This document shows positions 17,209-24,772 of a DNA stretch of 64,000 bases, in pieces; within the stretch, counting starts at the first letter, position 1; every line of letters starts with the position of its first letter. The notes under the pieces are model-generated. The model was given only the letters and a program-made list of their open reading frames with translations, was not told the origin of the DNA and did not search any database. This DNA is from Kamptonema formosum PCC 10802 (lineage in GTDB: Bacteria; Cyanobacteriota; Cyanobacteriia; Cyanobacteriales; Oscillatoriaceae). The position numbers and the translations under genes were made by a program. The stretch spans positions 2,514,661 to 2,578,660 of the forward strand of contig NZ_KB235948.1 of the NCBI RefSeq assembly GCF_000332335.1. The letters run 5' to 3'.

Positions 17209-18393
17209 TTACCACTGAAGCTGTGCCGCCAGCGCTTCCCCGGTGGCTTCCCTGTCTAGTGGCTTAGAAAACAGATAACCCTGTCCGCAGTCACATCCCA
17301 ATGTCCTGAGTGCGGCTAGCTGTTGGGACGTTTCTATCCCCTCAGCAATCACTTCTAGGCCCAGATGATGAGCCAATTTCACCATCATCTGGATAATTTC
17401 CCAGCCTCTGGCATCAGACTCCACCCGGCTGACAAAGGAACGGTCAATTTTCAGCACATCCACCGGCAAGCTGTACAGACGGCTCAAAGAGGAATAGCCG
17501 GTGCCGAAGTCGTCAATGGCCAGCTCTACCCCCAAGGCTTTCAGGTGGTTGGCCCTGGCCGCCGACTGTTCAGTATCTGCAGCGATAGCAGTTTCTGTAA
17601 TTTCCAGCTGCAACCGGCTGGCTTCTAAGCCATTTTTCTCTATCAATCCTGCAATCATGCCAATTAAATTGGCCTGCAAAAACTGCTGGCCCGAAACATT
17701 CACGCTCATGGTCAAAGTGGGAAATTGAGACTGCCAAACGCCCAGCTGGCGGCAGGCTTCTCCAATCACCCATTCCTCCATCGGGATAATTAGACCCGTG
17801 CTTTCCGCCAGCGGTATAAACTGTGCCGGCGCTACCAGACCGTCTTGCGGGTGCAGCCAGCGCACCAGCGCCTCCAACCCGTCAATGCGACCGCTGCCTA
17901 AAGACACAATCGGCTGGTAATATACCTGCAATTCCTGCTGTTCCAAAGCTCGGCGCAGCTCTTTTTCTGAATATCGGGATCTGCCCCACGCCTGAGCGAA
18001 CTTTATCGCCGCGTTTGCCTTCAGCCGGCTGAGGTGCGACGCGCCCCGCTGATCTCCCTCCTCACTTTCCGGAGGGGAGATGTGCCAAATTTTTAGATCG
18101 AGCGCTTGCAAGTAGATAAGGCCATTTAAAATTTGCTGGGGAGTGCCTCTCAATTCCAGATCGAACCATCCCTGACCGCCCGTATTTGGGCCGAGCATAG
18201 CGCTGGTGATGTTGACGAGGATTCCATAATCGTAGGTTAACCGTGAGAGTACGGGTTCTTGATAATAATCCTGAGGAATGCAAACTCGCAGGCGCTTCGG
18301 AATCATACGTTCCGCGTTACTTTCAGTGAAAAAAGGCTCCAAATTAATTCTCGCTCTGGGGGGATTAGTATTATTTTTAATGGCTGCGCTCAT
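17209..18393 (-). CDS. NIL-EAL protein: c-di-GMP phosphodiesterase with N-terminal NIL domain
   Basis: 394 residues, start ATG 18393 with AGGAG five bases upstream. Residues about 33-105 (RVCIPQDYYQEPVLSRLTYD, then GQGWFDLELRGTPQQILNGL) fit the NIL domain, best known as the ligand-binding regulatory tail of the methionine importer MetN. Residues about 145-390 are a full EAL domain with the catalytic set intact: EAL at 174-176, NVS, EITET, DDFGTGYSSL, KIDRSFV and EGIET. It should hydrolyse c-di-GMP to pGpG, and the NIL domain may gate it by a small ligand; that is inference. A foldable element lies in its 5' leader (18477-18532). Confidence 0.88.
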   Translation of the reverse strand: MSAAIKNNTNPPRARINLEPFFTESNAERMIPKRLRVCIPQDYYQEPVLSRLTYDYGILVNITSAMLGPNTGGQGWFDLELRGTPQQILNGLIYLQALDLKIWHISPPESEEGDQRGASHLSRLKANAAIKFAQAWGRSRYSEKELRRALEQQELQVYYQPIVSLGSGRIDGLEALVRWLHPQDGLVAPAQFIPLAESTGLIIPMEEWVIGEACRQLGVWQSQFPTLTMSVNVSGQQFLQANLIGMIAGLIEKNGLEASRLQLEITETAIAADTEQSAARANHLKALGVELAIDDFGTGYSSLSRLYSLPVDVLKIDRSFVSRVESDARGWEIIQMMVKLAHHLGLEVIAEGIETSQQLAALRTLGCDCGQGYLFSKPLDREATGEALAAQLQW

Positions 18394-18476
18394 AGCAACT
18401 CCTGCCTTGAAATTTCCTAGTCTCAGAACGGGTCGAGTTCTTGCATCACAGTACAGCGTTGGGGGAGGTTCATAGC

Positions 18477-18532
18477 GGCTGTCACCGGCGCTTCCCCGAA
18501 CCGGGGTGGCACTCCCGGTTGGGTGGACAGCC
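18477..18532 (-). promoter_or_regulatory. Candidate structured 5' leader of the NIL-EAL gene
   Basis: Read on the minus strand, GGCTGTC (18532-18526) pairs with GACAGCC (18483-18477) and encloses a second perfect stem AACCGGG / CCCGGTT (18520-18514 with 18505-18499). The element sits 84-139 bases before the start codon. GGCTGTCACCGGC (18477-18489) also has a perfect 13-base inverted copy at 18624-18636. It could be a riboswitch-like leader or an unrelated hairpin; it matches no class I can name. Confidence 0.4.
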
Positions 18533-19011
18533 CCCGCAGGTGGTTGAGCTGTAAAGTTATGCTAACTCTAATCTACTGTAAATCGGTTCAATTACTGTAT
18601 TTTTTAAGGAAGTCAGCGAAAAAGCCGGTGACAGCCACCTGGGAAAACCCCAGTGGCGAGGTGGGAAATCCTGCCCAGTAGGGTGCGTGCCCAGAGCGCA
18701 CGCACCGCAACAGCCTATTTACATACATGCGGATGCTCTCATTCCACCGGCACGGCGGGTGCGGGTGGAATGAAGCAACCCTGAGCAAAGTTTAAAAAAA
18801 TATAAATTTTCCGGCAGTTGCGGGCGGGCCGGCATATAATACCCGCCAACAGAAACCAGATTTCCCCACAGGTAGGGGAGCCGGCGGGTGGTTTTGTGGC
18901 AGCCGGCATTCTGGAGCGCCGGCTGCGGGAGCTTGACACCGGCAGTAGAGCGAAAATTTCTATAAAGCCAGCAGGGGGATCAATCAGTTAATTTTGAATT
19001 AAGGAGAAAAA
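18533..19011. other. Intergenic between the NIL-EAL and nuclease genes
   Basis: No gene seen. GCAGCCGGC / GCCGGCTGC (18899-18926) forms a 9-bp stem with a ten-base loop. CCAC-CTGGG-AAAA-CCC-CAG-TGG near 18635-18656 forms another hairpin. AAGGAG at 19001-19006 is the ribosome-binding site of the next gene. Confidence 0.5.
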
Positions 19012-19494
19012 ATGACTCAAGGCGGCAGAGCCAATACTTCTGGTAATGTTTTAGAAAAAACCGTAGAAGGTGCGTTGCAGGGACATAACTATGTCCAAAT
19101 CGGTTCAACTTTGCAGAAGAAGCAGCGCCTAGCCAACCTTTTAAACTCCACTAACCAGCCGAAGCGATATGCAAGACAGGTTCATATTGGGACCGGAATT
19201 TATGGAACGGAAATATATGTAGACTTTTATATCATAGGTTCTCCTGCAATTCCTGCAGGTCTAATACTTGAGTGTAAATGGCAACAAGTCGGCGGCTCAG
19301 TTGACGAAAAACTTCCTTACGTTAACTTGAATATCCAGAATTGCTATCCCGCACCGGCAGTTGTATTGATAGACGGTGGCGGAATGAAGCCAGGAGCGAT
19401 CTCCTGGTTAACGCAACAAGTTAACTCCAATCCAAATCTCCTAGACGTCCACACCCTGTCCAGTTTTATTGTTTGGGCTAATAACAATCTCTAA
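19012..19494 (+). CDS. Candidate type II restriction endonuclease (PD-(D/E)XK fold)
   Basis: 160 residues, ATG 19012 with AAGGAG five bases upstream. The catalytic pattern is Asp71 in YVDFYIIG, then Glu87 and Lys89 in LILECKWQ. An early glutamate (Glu15 in NVLEKTVEGAL) and a following QQVGGSVDEKLPY segment are typical of small PD-(D/E)XK restriction nucleases. It converges on a Dam-type adenine methyltransferase 177 bases away, which would make a restriction-modification pair. Base composition is more AT-rich than neighbouring genes, consistent with acquisition. The target site is unknown. It could also be a solitary nuclease-fold protein. Confidence 0.65.
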   Translation: MTQGGRANTSGNVLEKTVEGALQGHNYVQIGSTLQKKQRLANLLNSTNQPKRYARQVHIGTGIYGTEIYVDFYIIGSPAIPAGLILECKWQQVGGSVDEKLPYVNLNIQNCYPAPAVVLIDGGGMKPGAISWLTQQVNSNPNLLDVHTLSSFIVWANNNL

Positions 19495-19570
19495 TATAGC
19501 ATAACATAAGTAGGGTGCGTTACGCTTTGCAGAACTACTCTCTTGGCGCTCCTTCACGGCGGCGGTTAAT

Positions 19571-19665
19571 TATAGCGGTTCTCAGTTGGATGAACGTGTT
19601 TTCCCAGAAACCCGGTTTCTTAAAGAACCCGGGTTTCTCAGTACCTCACCAATATTCTCTTCCAA
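19571..19665. mobile_element. Long form of family A between the nuclease and methylase genes
   Basis: Left arm TATAGCGGTTCTCAGTTGGA, core palindrome 19606-19638 (one-base variant, AAGAACCC), right part CAGTACCTCACCAATATT. It lies between two convergent genes and would fold into one long hairpin in either transcript. Confidence 0.8.
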
Positions 19666-19671
19666 CAATCC

Positions 19672-20499
19672 CTAATAAGAAGTCACCAAAACCTCAGCAA
19701 CCTTCCCCCGCTTCTTCCCATTAGAGTTAATCGCCCTCGCCGCTAAGATCGCGTGAATCTGGAAATCCCTGTAAAGCTCTCGAATAAAAGGACAGTCCGA
19801 ATTAGACAGCATCACCCTCACCCCCCTGCCGGCAAGAGATGCAAACACATCCCTGAGTTTAACTTGCTCATCCTCCTTAAACTCATACCGGCTGTATCCC
19901 GTAAAATTGCTGGTAGCGCTTACCGGGTAATACGGCGGGTCAAAATAAACCCAATCTTCGCTCCCTTTAGCCCAATCCAGAACTGCCTCAAATGGCCTGA
20001 CCTCAACGGTTGCCGGCTGGAGCGCCGCTGAAACAGAACGCAGCAAATCCGCATTGCAAATCGTCGGATTTTTATATCTCCCCACCGGCACATTAAACTG
20101 CCCCTTAGAATTCTCCCGGTAAAGCCCGTTAAAACAGGTCTTGTTGAGATAAATCAGGCGAGCCGCCCTGTCCACATCCTCTCCGCCGGCACGAGAGCGC
20201 ACCTCATAGTAATACTCTTTACTGTGCCTCAGCTGGTGATCCTCCAGCAAGGAAATCACCGGCTCCACCTTATCCCGCACGCAGCGATAGGCATTAATCA
20301 ACTCGGGATTAATATCTGTCAGCACAGCTTGCGCCGGCTGGACATGAAAAAACACAGCCCCCCCGCCCAAAAAAGGCTCGTAGTAATTTCTGCAATCTGT
20401 GCTAAAATAGGGCTGGTATTGCGGAATCAGCTGACTCTTGCCCCCCGCCCACTTCAGAAACGGACGGGGAGGGACTGTCTGTAAGGTGCCGGTGGACAT
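19672..20499 (-). CDS. DNA adenine-N6 methyltransferase, Dam/D12 class
   Basis: 275 residues, ATG 20499. Class-alpha order is clear: the AdoMet-binding FLKWAGGKSQLIPQY near the N-terminus, YYEPFLGGGAVFF, TDINPELINAY and the catalytic VYFDPPYYP (DPPY). The family methylates adenine, typically in GATC. Similar enzymes are widespread as orphan GATC methylases in cyanobacteria, where GATC lies within the HIP1 octamer. Here it faces a candidate restriction nuclease (19012-19494), so it may be either the orphan housekeeping enzyme or half of a restriction-modification system. Upstream 20500-20742 looks AT-rich and promoter-like. Confidence 0.92.
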   Translation of the reverse strand: MSTGTLQTVPPRPFLKWAGGKSQLIPQYQPYFSTDCRNYYEPFLGGGAVFFHVQPAQAVLTDINPELINAYRCVRDKVEPVISLLEDHQLRHSKEYYYEVRSRAGGEDVDRAARLIYLNKTCFNGLYRENSKGQFNVPVGRYKNPTICNADLLRSVSAALQPATVEVRPFEAVLDWAKGSEDWVYFDPPYYPVSATSNFTGYSRYEFKEDEQVKLRDVFASLAGRGVRVMLSNSDCPFIRELYRDFQIHAILAARAINSNGKKRGKVAEVLVTSY

Positions 20500-20742
20500 T
20501 TATCTTAAAAAGTGCGATGTTCGCGGGCTTTGGCTGCCGGTGAAACCGTCAAACTTATAATTATAAACCAATGACATTACCGCGTCAAGAACAATTCACC
20601 GGCAGCCTGATTGGCCAGTGCCTCGCCGATGCTGCCGGCTGTCGGGTAGAAGGCTAGGGAGCATCCCGGTTGTGCAAAGAAGCCCATATCAATGCGACAA
20701 TGATTTCAGCAGAGGGTAGGAGGAGAAGATTTTTGGCCAGCT

Positions 20743-20767
20743 GAATCCCGGAAACGGGATTGAAACG
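20743..20767 (+). other. Orphan CRISPR-repeat-like sequence at a gene breakpoint
   Basis: AATCCCGGAAACGGGATT plus the ending GAAACG has the form of the 3' half of many cyanobacterial CRISPR repeats (short palindrome, then TTGAAAC). There is only one copy, no spacers and no cas genes. It abuts the first recognisable codon of the ADP-ribosylglycohydrolase remnant. A 22/25 match occurs at 55512-55536. Confidence 0.4.
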
Positions 20768-20769
20768 AA

Positions 20770-21403
20770 GGCTATCCCCCCTACGCCTGCCAAAATTACG
20801 TCAACTACGAACTCAAAATCAAGCAGCCAAAAGACCGCGACCGCTTCCCGTACCCCTTTGGCCAGTACACGGACGATTCCCAGCTGGCGCGAGAGCTCCT
20901 GGAAAGCTATCTCGCCTGTGGCCGATTTGACCCCAGCGACTACGCCCGCCGCATCGCAGCCATTTTCGCAGAAAACCGCATCGTCGGGCGCGGCAGGGCC
21001 ACCAAAAGTTCGTAGTTGGGCTTTAGCCCAAAAGTTCGTAGTTGGGCTTTAGCCCAAAAGTTCGTAGTTGGGCTTTAGCCCAAAAGTTCGTAGTTGGGCT
21101 TTAGCCCAAAAGTTCGTAGTTGGGCTTTAGCCCAAACGCCCTTTGTCGTCGGCAGCGTCTTGTGGAGCTTGTATTCCTTCCTGAGGACACCGGCAGACTA
21201 ATGGGACACCATCTGCACCGCCATTGCCGCCGGTGGGGACCACCACCGCCGCAATGGCCGGTGCCATCAGCGGAGCCTACCTGGGACCCGACGCCATTCC
21301 CTCGGAACTGGCCAGCCAGCTCACCGACCGGGGCACTTGGGGATATGTCCAGCTTGTCGAATTGGCCGAGAAATGCTACCAGTTAAAATGCACTCAGTCT
21401 TAG
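20770..21403 (+). pseudogene. ADP-ribosylglycohydrolase (DraG-like) pseudogene interrupted by a repeat array
   Basis: Two fragments of one protein lie in the same frame. The first (20770-21003) reads GYPPYACQNYVNYELK, then FGQYTDDSQLARELLESYL and ENRIVGRGRAT, the metal-binding TDDS region of the DraG family. The second (21139-21403) reads PFVVGSVLWSLYSFLRTPAD, WDTICTAIAAGGD, then TTAAMAGAISGAYLGPDAIP to a TAG at 21401. Lesions: the start is missing, the middle is replaced by five 26-bp repeats carrying an in-frame TAG (21012), TAA stands at 21199 where the family has an aromatic residue, and a small deletion shifts the frame in the GGDTDT metal motif. It cannot make an active enzyme. Confidence 0.88.
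21004..21133. repeat. Five perfect tandem copies of the 26-bp TTGGGCTTTAGCCC repeat
   Basis: The unit AAAAGTTCGTAGTTGGGC plus TTTAGCCC is repeated exactly five times (130 bp). It sits where the central part of the ADP-ribosylglycohydrolase gene should be. Each unit contains a GGGC-TTTA-GCCC hairpin. Confidence 0.97.
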
Positions 21404-21427
21404 CAGCTCCCGTCAGCTGGTTTCTCT

Positions 21428-21643
21428 ATGATGGTCGTGTTTGATGATTTTTGGAGTAACGTCTCTCGCTACCCCCGCTACTTTCTCACCATCATCCTGG
21501 GCATCTTCTTTTTTGCCTTCGACTGGCTCAAACCCCTGTTCAAGAACCCAGTCACCGCCGTCGCCCTCGTTGCCTTTATGGTGTCAGGCTTAATTTTTAT
21601 CGTTTTGACACTTCGGGCCATGCTGGGTTTGACGCCGGTGTAA
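21428..21643 (+). CDS. DUF751/Ycf33 family membrane protein
   Basis: 71 residues, ATG 21428 or the next codon. The pattern FWSNVSRYPRYFLTIILGIFFFAFDWLKPLFKNPVTAVAL (in two hydrophobic helices) and the C-terminal TLRAMLGL are characteristic of DUF751, homologous to plastid Ycf33. It is a small thylakoid or plasma-membrane protein of unknown function. rbfA follows on the same strand after 304 bases; DUF751 next to rbfA is an arrangement I associate with cyanobacteria. It begins 24 bases after the pseudogene. Confidence 0.87.
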   Translation: MMVVFDDFWSNVSRYPRYFLTIILGIFFFAFDWLKPLFKNPVTAVALVAFMVSGLIFIVLTLRAMLGLTPV

Positions 21644-21947
21644 ACTATACATTAGCAGGTCAGCGGATTTTTGATTCCAGATTGGCGCAAGGGCGCTGCG
21701 TCTGAAAACTAACCCCCCTGCCCCTTAGAACAAAAATTCTTTCTTATCTTCCCCCCAGGGGCAGATTGTGGGGCAGCTCGCCGGACAGATTGTGGGACAC
21801 GTACCAACGGTCACATCGCCTGTCATCTCCGCCCCACTCACCAGCCAAAAGCCTCTCCGAGGCGGGTAAGGGAGCATCGAAAATCTAAAATTGGCAAGCT
21901 GACCGCATTCCCAACACTGCCCATACTGTATTACTGGGGGCGAAATT
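21644..21947. other. Intergenic upstream of rbfA
   Basis: No gene. CAGATTGTGGGGCAG (21763-21777) and ACAGATTGTGGGACA (21785-21799) form a short direct repeat. GGGGG at about 21936-21940 is the ribosome-binding site for rbfA. Confidence 0.45.
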
Positions 21948-22376
21948 ATGGCTACTACTCGTCGCGTTTCCCGCGTTGCTTCCCTAATCAAACGCGAAAT
22001 CAGCCAAATGTTGCTCAGCGACATCAAAGATGACCGCGTGGGTGCCGGCATGGTCAGCGTCACCGACGTGGACGTATCTGGGGACCTGCAGCACGCCAAA
22101 ATATTTGTCAGCATCTACGGCACAGAAGAAGCTCGTGCCGAGACAATGGCCGGCTTGAAAGCCGCCACCGGCTTCGTCCGCAGCGAACTCGGCCAGCGCA
22201 TCCGCCTGCGCCGCACGCCAGAAGTCATCTTTCTCGAAGACCGCTCCTTAGAGCGCGGCGACAGGATTCTCTCCCTGCTCAACCAGCTCAGTCAAAATCG
22301 CCACACCGGCAATCCCGACGGAGCTGACAGCGCTGAGGAATGGTCAGAGGACATCTCTGCTGAAGAAGAGGATTGA
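21948..22376 (+). CDS. rbfA: Ribosome-binding factor A
   Basis: 142 residues. [19 protein letters not shown] opens the protein, followed by [22 protein letters not shown], the KH-like core, and [17 protein letters not shown], all typical of RbfA. It binds the 30S subunit and helps mature the 16S rRNA 5' region. The C-terminus is an acidic tail ([13 protein letters not shown]), common in cyanobacterial versions. The stop overlaps a possible TTG start of the glycosidase gene, so translation may be coupled. Confidence 0.96.
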   Translation: MATTRRVSRVASLIKREISQMLLSDIKDDRVGAGMVSVTDVDVSGDLQHAKIFVSIYGTEEARAETMAGLKAATGFVRSELGQRIRLRRTPEVIFLEDRSLERGDRILSLLNQLSQNRHTGNPDGADSAEEWSEDISAEEED

Positions 22377-22399
22377 CAAAATTGAATTTATCTGATACA

Positions 22400-24019
22400 A
22401 TGCCGGCGCTTCCGGAACTGGACAGCCTCTCCCTAGAGCAGCAGGTAGCTCAGATGTTCGTGATTCGGGCGTCGGGCTACCTCTTTGACCACCAAATTCG
22501 CTATCCCGCCTGGGAACCGCCGGCAGCAGAGCTGCGCCACTTGGTCGAAGACCTGGGCGTGGGCGGCGTCCTGCTGCCGGTGGGCAATGCCGGCGACCTG
22601 CTGCTGCGCACCAGACAGGTGCAATCTTGGGCGAAAATCCCCCTGCTGCTGGCGTCGGATATCGAAGAAGGCGTGGGCCAGCGGTTTGACGGAGCCACCT
22701 GGTTTCCGCCGCCAATGGCCATCGGTGCCGTGGCGGCAAAAGACCCCGCCCTCGCCGAACAGTACGCCGAAAAAATGGGCTATTTCACCGCGCAGGAAGC
22801 CCTGGCCCTCGGGCTGAACTGGGTGCTGGGGCCGGTGGTGGATGTGAATAACAATCCGGACAATCCGGTGATTAATGTGCGCTCGTTCGGGGAAACACCG
22901 GCAGCGGTCAGCACGCTGGCCACCGCTTTCATTCGTGGCGCTCACCAGTGGCCGGTTTTGACAGTGGCGAAGCACTTTCCCGGACATGGCGACACGGCGG
23001 TCGATTCCCACCTGGAGCTGCCGGCGCTCCCCCACTCGCCAGAACGGCTGCAGGAAATAGAACTGCCGCCTTTTGCAGCAGCGATTGCTGCCGGTGTTGA
23101 TGCGGTAATGAGCGCCCACCTGGTGATTAGCAGTTGGGACTCGGAAAAACCGGCAACCCTGTCGCACCGGATTTTGACCGGCAAGCTCCGCGAAGAGCTG
23201 GGTTTTCAGGGGCTGATTGTTACAGACGCTTTGGTGATGGGGGCAATTGCCAAAAAGTATGGGCCCAATGAAGCGCCCATCCTGGCTCTGGAAGCAGGTG
23301 CTGACATCCTGCTGATGCCGGTCGATCCTGCCGGTGCGATTAAAGCGGTGTGTGAGGCGGTGGGTGCCGGTCGCATCTCCCCGGAACGGATTCGCGCCTC
23401 GGTAGAGCGGATCTGGCAAGCCAAGCGCAAAATCTTCCAGCCCAAGGAAGAGAAAGCCCCAATCCAAAATCCCCTGGCCCTGATCGCCACACCGGCAGTT
23501 ACGGACAGCGCTGTCCGTATTTTGCGCGATTCTATGAAATTCGCCGGCGCTCTGCCTTTGCCACCGGCACGCCTGTCAGCTGGCGCTTTGCGCAACCTGA
23601 TCGTGCTCGACGACCTGTTCAACTGCGAGTTTCTCGGCCACCACACGCCGGCCTTCGCTTTCCCCACACAGTTGGGCTATGAGTTGCAGGTGGTTGACCG
23701 GCACAGTGCCGGTGCTTCCCCAGATCGGGACACCGACCGGTTCTCCGCCACTTTGCTGCAGGTGTTCATTCGCGGCAATCCCTTCCGCAGCAGTGCCGGT
23801 GTCTCCGCTGCCGCCCGCGATTGGTTTAAGAAACTATTAAGGACCGGCGAGCTGCAGGCACTAGCGGTTTATGGTAGTCCTTACACCCTAGAGCAGTTGT
23901 TACCTAATATACCGGCAGAATTCCCGTATGTGTTTTCTTACGGACAGCTGCCCCAAGCCCAGGCACTAGCTCTAGAAACCCTGTTTGGTCTTCCCTACTC
24001 TCTCTCGCGCGACCCCTGA
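22400..24019 (+). CDS. nagZ: Glycoside hydrolase family 3 beta-N-acetylhexosaminidase
   Basis: 539 residues from ATG 22400; a TTG at 22373 overlapping the rbfA stop would add nine. GH3 features: IEEGVGQRF, the signature KHFPGHGDTAVDSHLELP starting at Lys191 and the nucleophile region VTDALVMGA (Asp276). The KHFPGHGDT loop with its histidine is the mark of the NagZ subgroup, which releases GlcNAc from muropeptides. About 190 residues follow the barrel, longer than E. coli NagZ and forming an extra C-terminal domain. No signal peptide, so it is likely cytosolic in cell-wall recycling. Confidence 0.9.
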   Translation: MPALPELDSLSLEQQVAQMFVIRASGYLFDHQIRYPAWEPPAAELRHLVEDLGVGGVLLPVGNAGDLLLRTRQVQSWAKIPLLLASDIEEGVGQRFDGATWFPPPMAIGAVAAKDPALAEQYAEKMGYFTAQEALALGLNWVLGPVVDVNNNPDNPVINVRSFGETPAAVSTLATAFIRGAHQWPVLTVAKHFPGHGDTAVDSHLELPALPHSPERLQEIELPPFAAAIAAGVDAVMSAHLVISSWDSEKPATLSHRILTGKLREELGFQGLIVTDALVMGAIAKKYGPNEAPILALEAGADILLMPVDPAGAIKAVCEAVGAGRISPERIRASVERIWQAKRKIFQPKEEKAPIQNPLALIATPAVTDSAVRILRDSMKFAGALPLPPARLSAGALRNLIVLDDLFNCEFLGHHTPAFAFPTQLGYELQVVDRHSAGASPDRDTDRFSATLLQVFIRGNPFRSSAGVSAAARDWFKKLLRTGELQALAVYGSPYTLEQLLPNIPAEFPYVFSYGQLPQAQALALETLFGLPYSLSRDP

Positions 24020-24441
24020 AGCCCAGGCACCCCTCCTGGAATCCGGGGCACAACGCTTCAGCGCAATCGCAGCTGCCCGACGCCAACTGCCAGCAGCTGA
24101 GCCTGTACAGTAGGGGCGGGGCAACCAGATATGCTTTGAAACCCGCAGACATCTCGCGCCCGCCCGCGCCCGCCCAGCCGCTTGACAAGCGACACTATAA
24201 CTGCTATTGCACAAGTGACAGCAGCAACGGCCATCCTGCCTGCCGGAGCTGCTGTCAAAATTTTAATATTTCTTTAACCTCTTTCCGAGGCGTTTAGCGC
24301 GAGAATAGTAAAGATTCAGTATATATAGATACAAAAAAGGGCCCGGCTTGACCCAGAGAGCGGGGACTGTTTACCAGACCAGACCAGGTTGTTTCTCTGT
24401 CTAGCACTGTTAGTTTGTAAATCAGGCTTGAAAGGATAATT
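24020..24441. other. Intergenic between nagZ and DUF4327
   Basis: No gene seen. CAGTAGGGGCGGGGCAACC at 24109-24127 is a fragment of the hairpin repeat present in rnpB. An AT-rich patch (24295-24340, with TATATATAG) is the likely promoter zone; AAAGGA at 24431-24436 is the ribosome-binding site of the next gene. Confidence 0.45.
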
Positions 24442-24666
24442 ATGTCTCTGTCTACCGTCCAATACTCCATTGATGTCATCCAAGAAGAAGCCCGGCAGCT
24501 CGTGCGCAAGGGAATGGTCAGCCGCCAGCAGCCCATATACACCCTCTGCCAGTACATTCCAGCTCGCGAATGGGCGCTAGTAGAGTATGAACTCGAGCAG
24601 TCCAACTATTTGCTGAGGGATCGGATTGGCGATCTGCTCGGGCGTGAAGAGTGGGACAATGATTGA
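24442..24666 (+). CDS. DUF4327-like small cyanobacterial protein
   Basis: 74 residues, ATG 24442 with AAAGGA five bases upstream. The sequence VQYSIDVIQEEARQLV, QQPIYTLCQYIPAREW and LLRDRIGDLLGREEW matches my memory of DUF4327, a short family in cyanobacteria with no known function. It appears soluble and mostly helical. It stands alone, upstream of the long tandem array. Confidence 0.7.
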   Translation: MSLSTVQYSIDVIQEEARQLVRKGMVSRQQPIYTLCQYIPAREWALVEYELEQSNYLLRDRIGDLLGREEWDND

Positions 24667-24772
24667 GGCTTAACCTGGCGTTGCGGTGCCAGTCGCCCCG
24701 GCTGGTCCTCGCAAGCCGCGTGCCGCCGGCACTCCCTTTCCCCAAGGCGGATGGCCTCATTTTTTAGGTTGG

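Noticed and set aside
18440-18540. Cobalamin riboswitch in front of the NIL-EAL gene
   Set aside because: GGGGAAGCGCCGGTGACAGCC faintly recalls the B12 element but the CCCGCNACTGT part and the receptor junction are missing.
20700-21140. CRISPR array
   Set aside because: Only one repeat-like sequence is present; the regular 26-bp repeats that follow are gapless tandem copies with no spacers.
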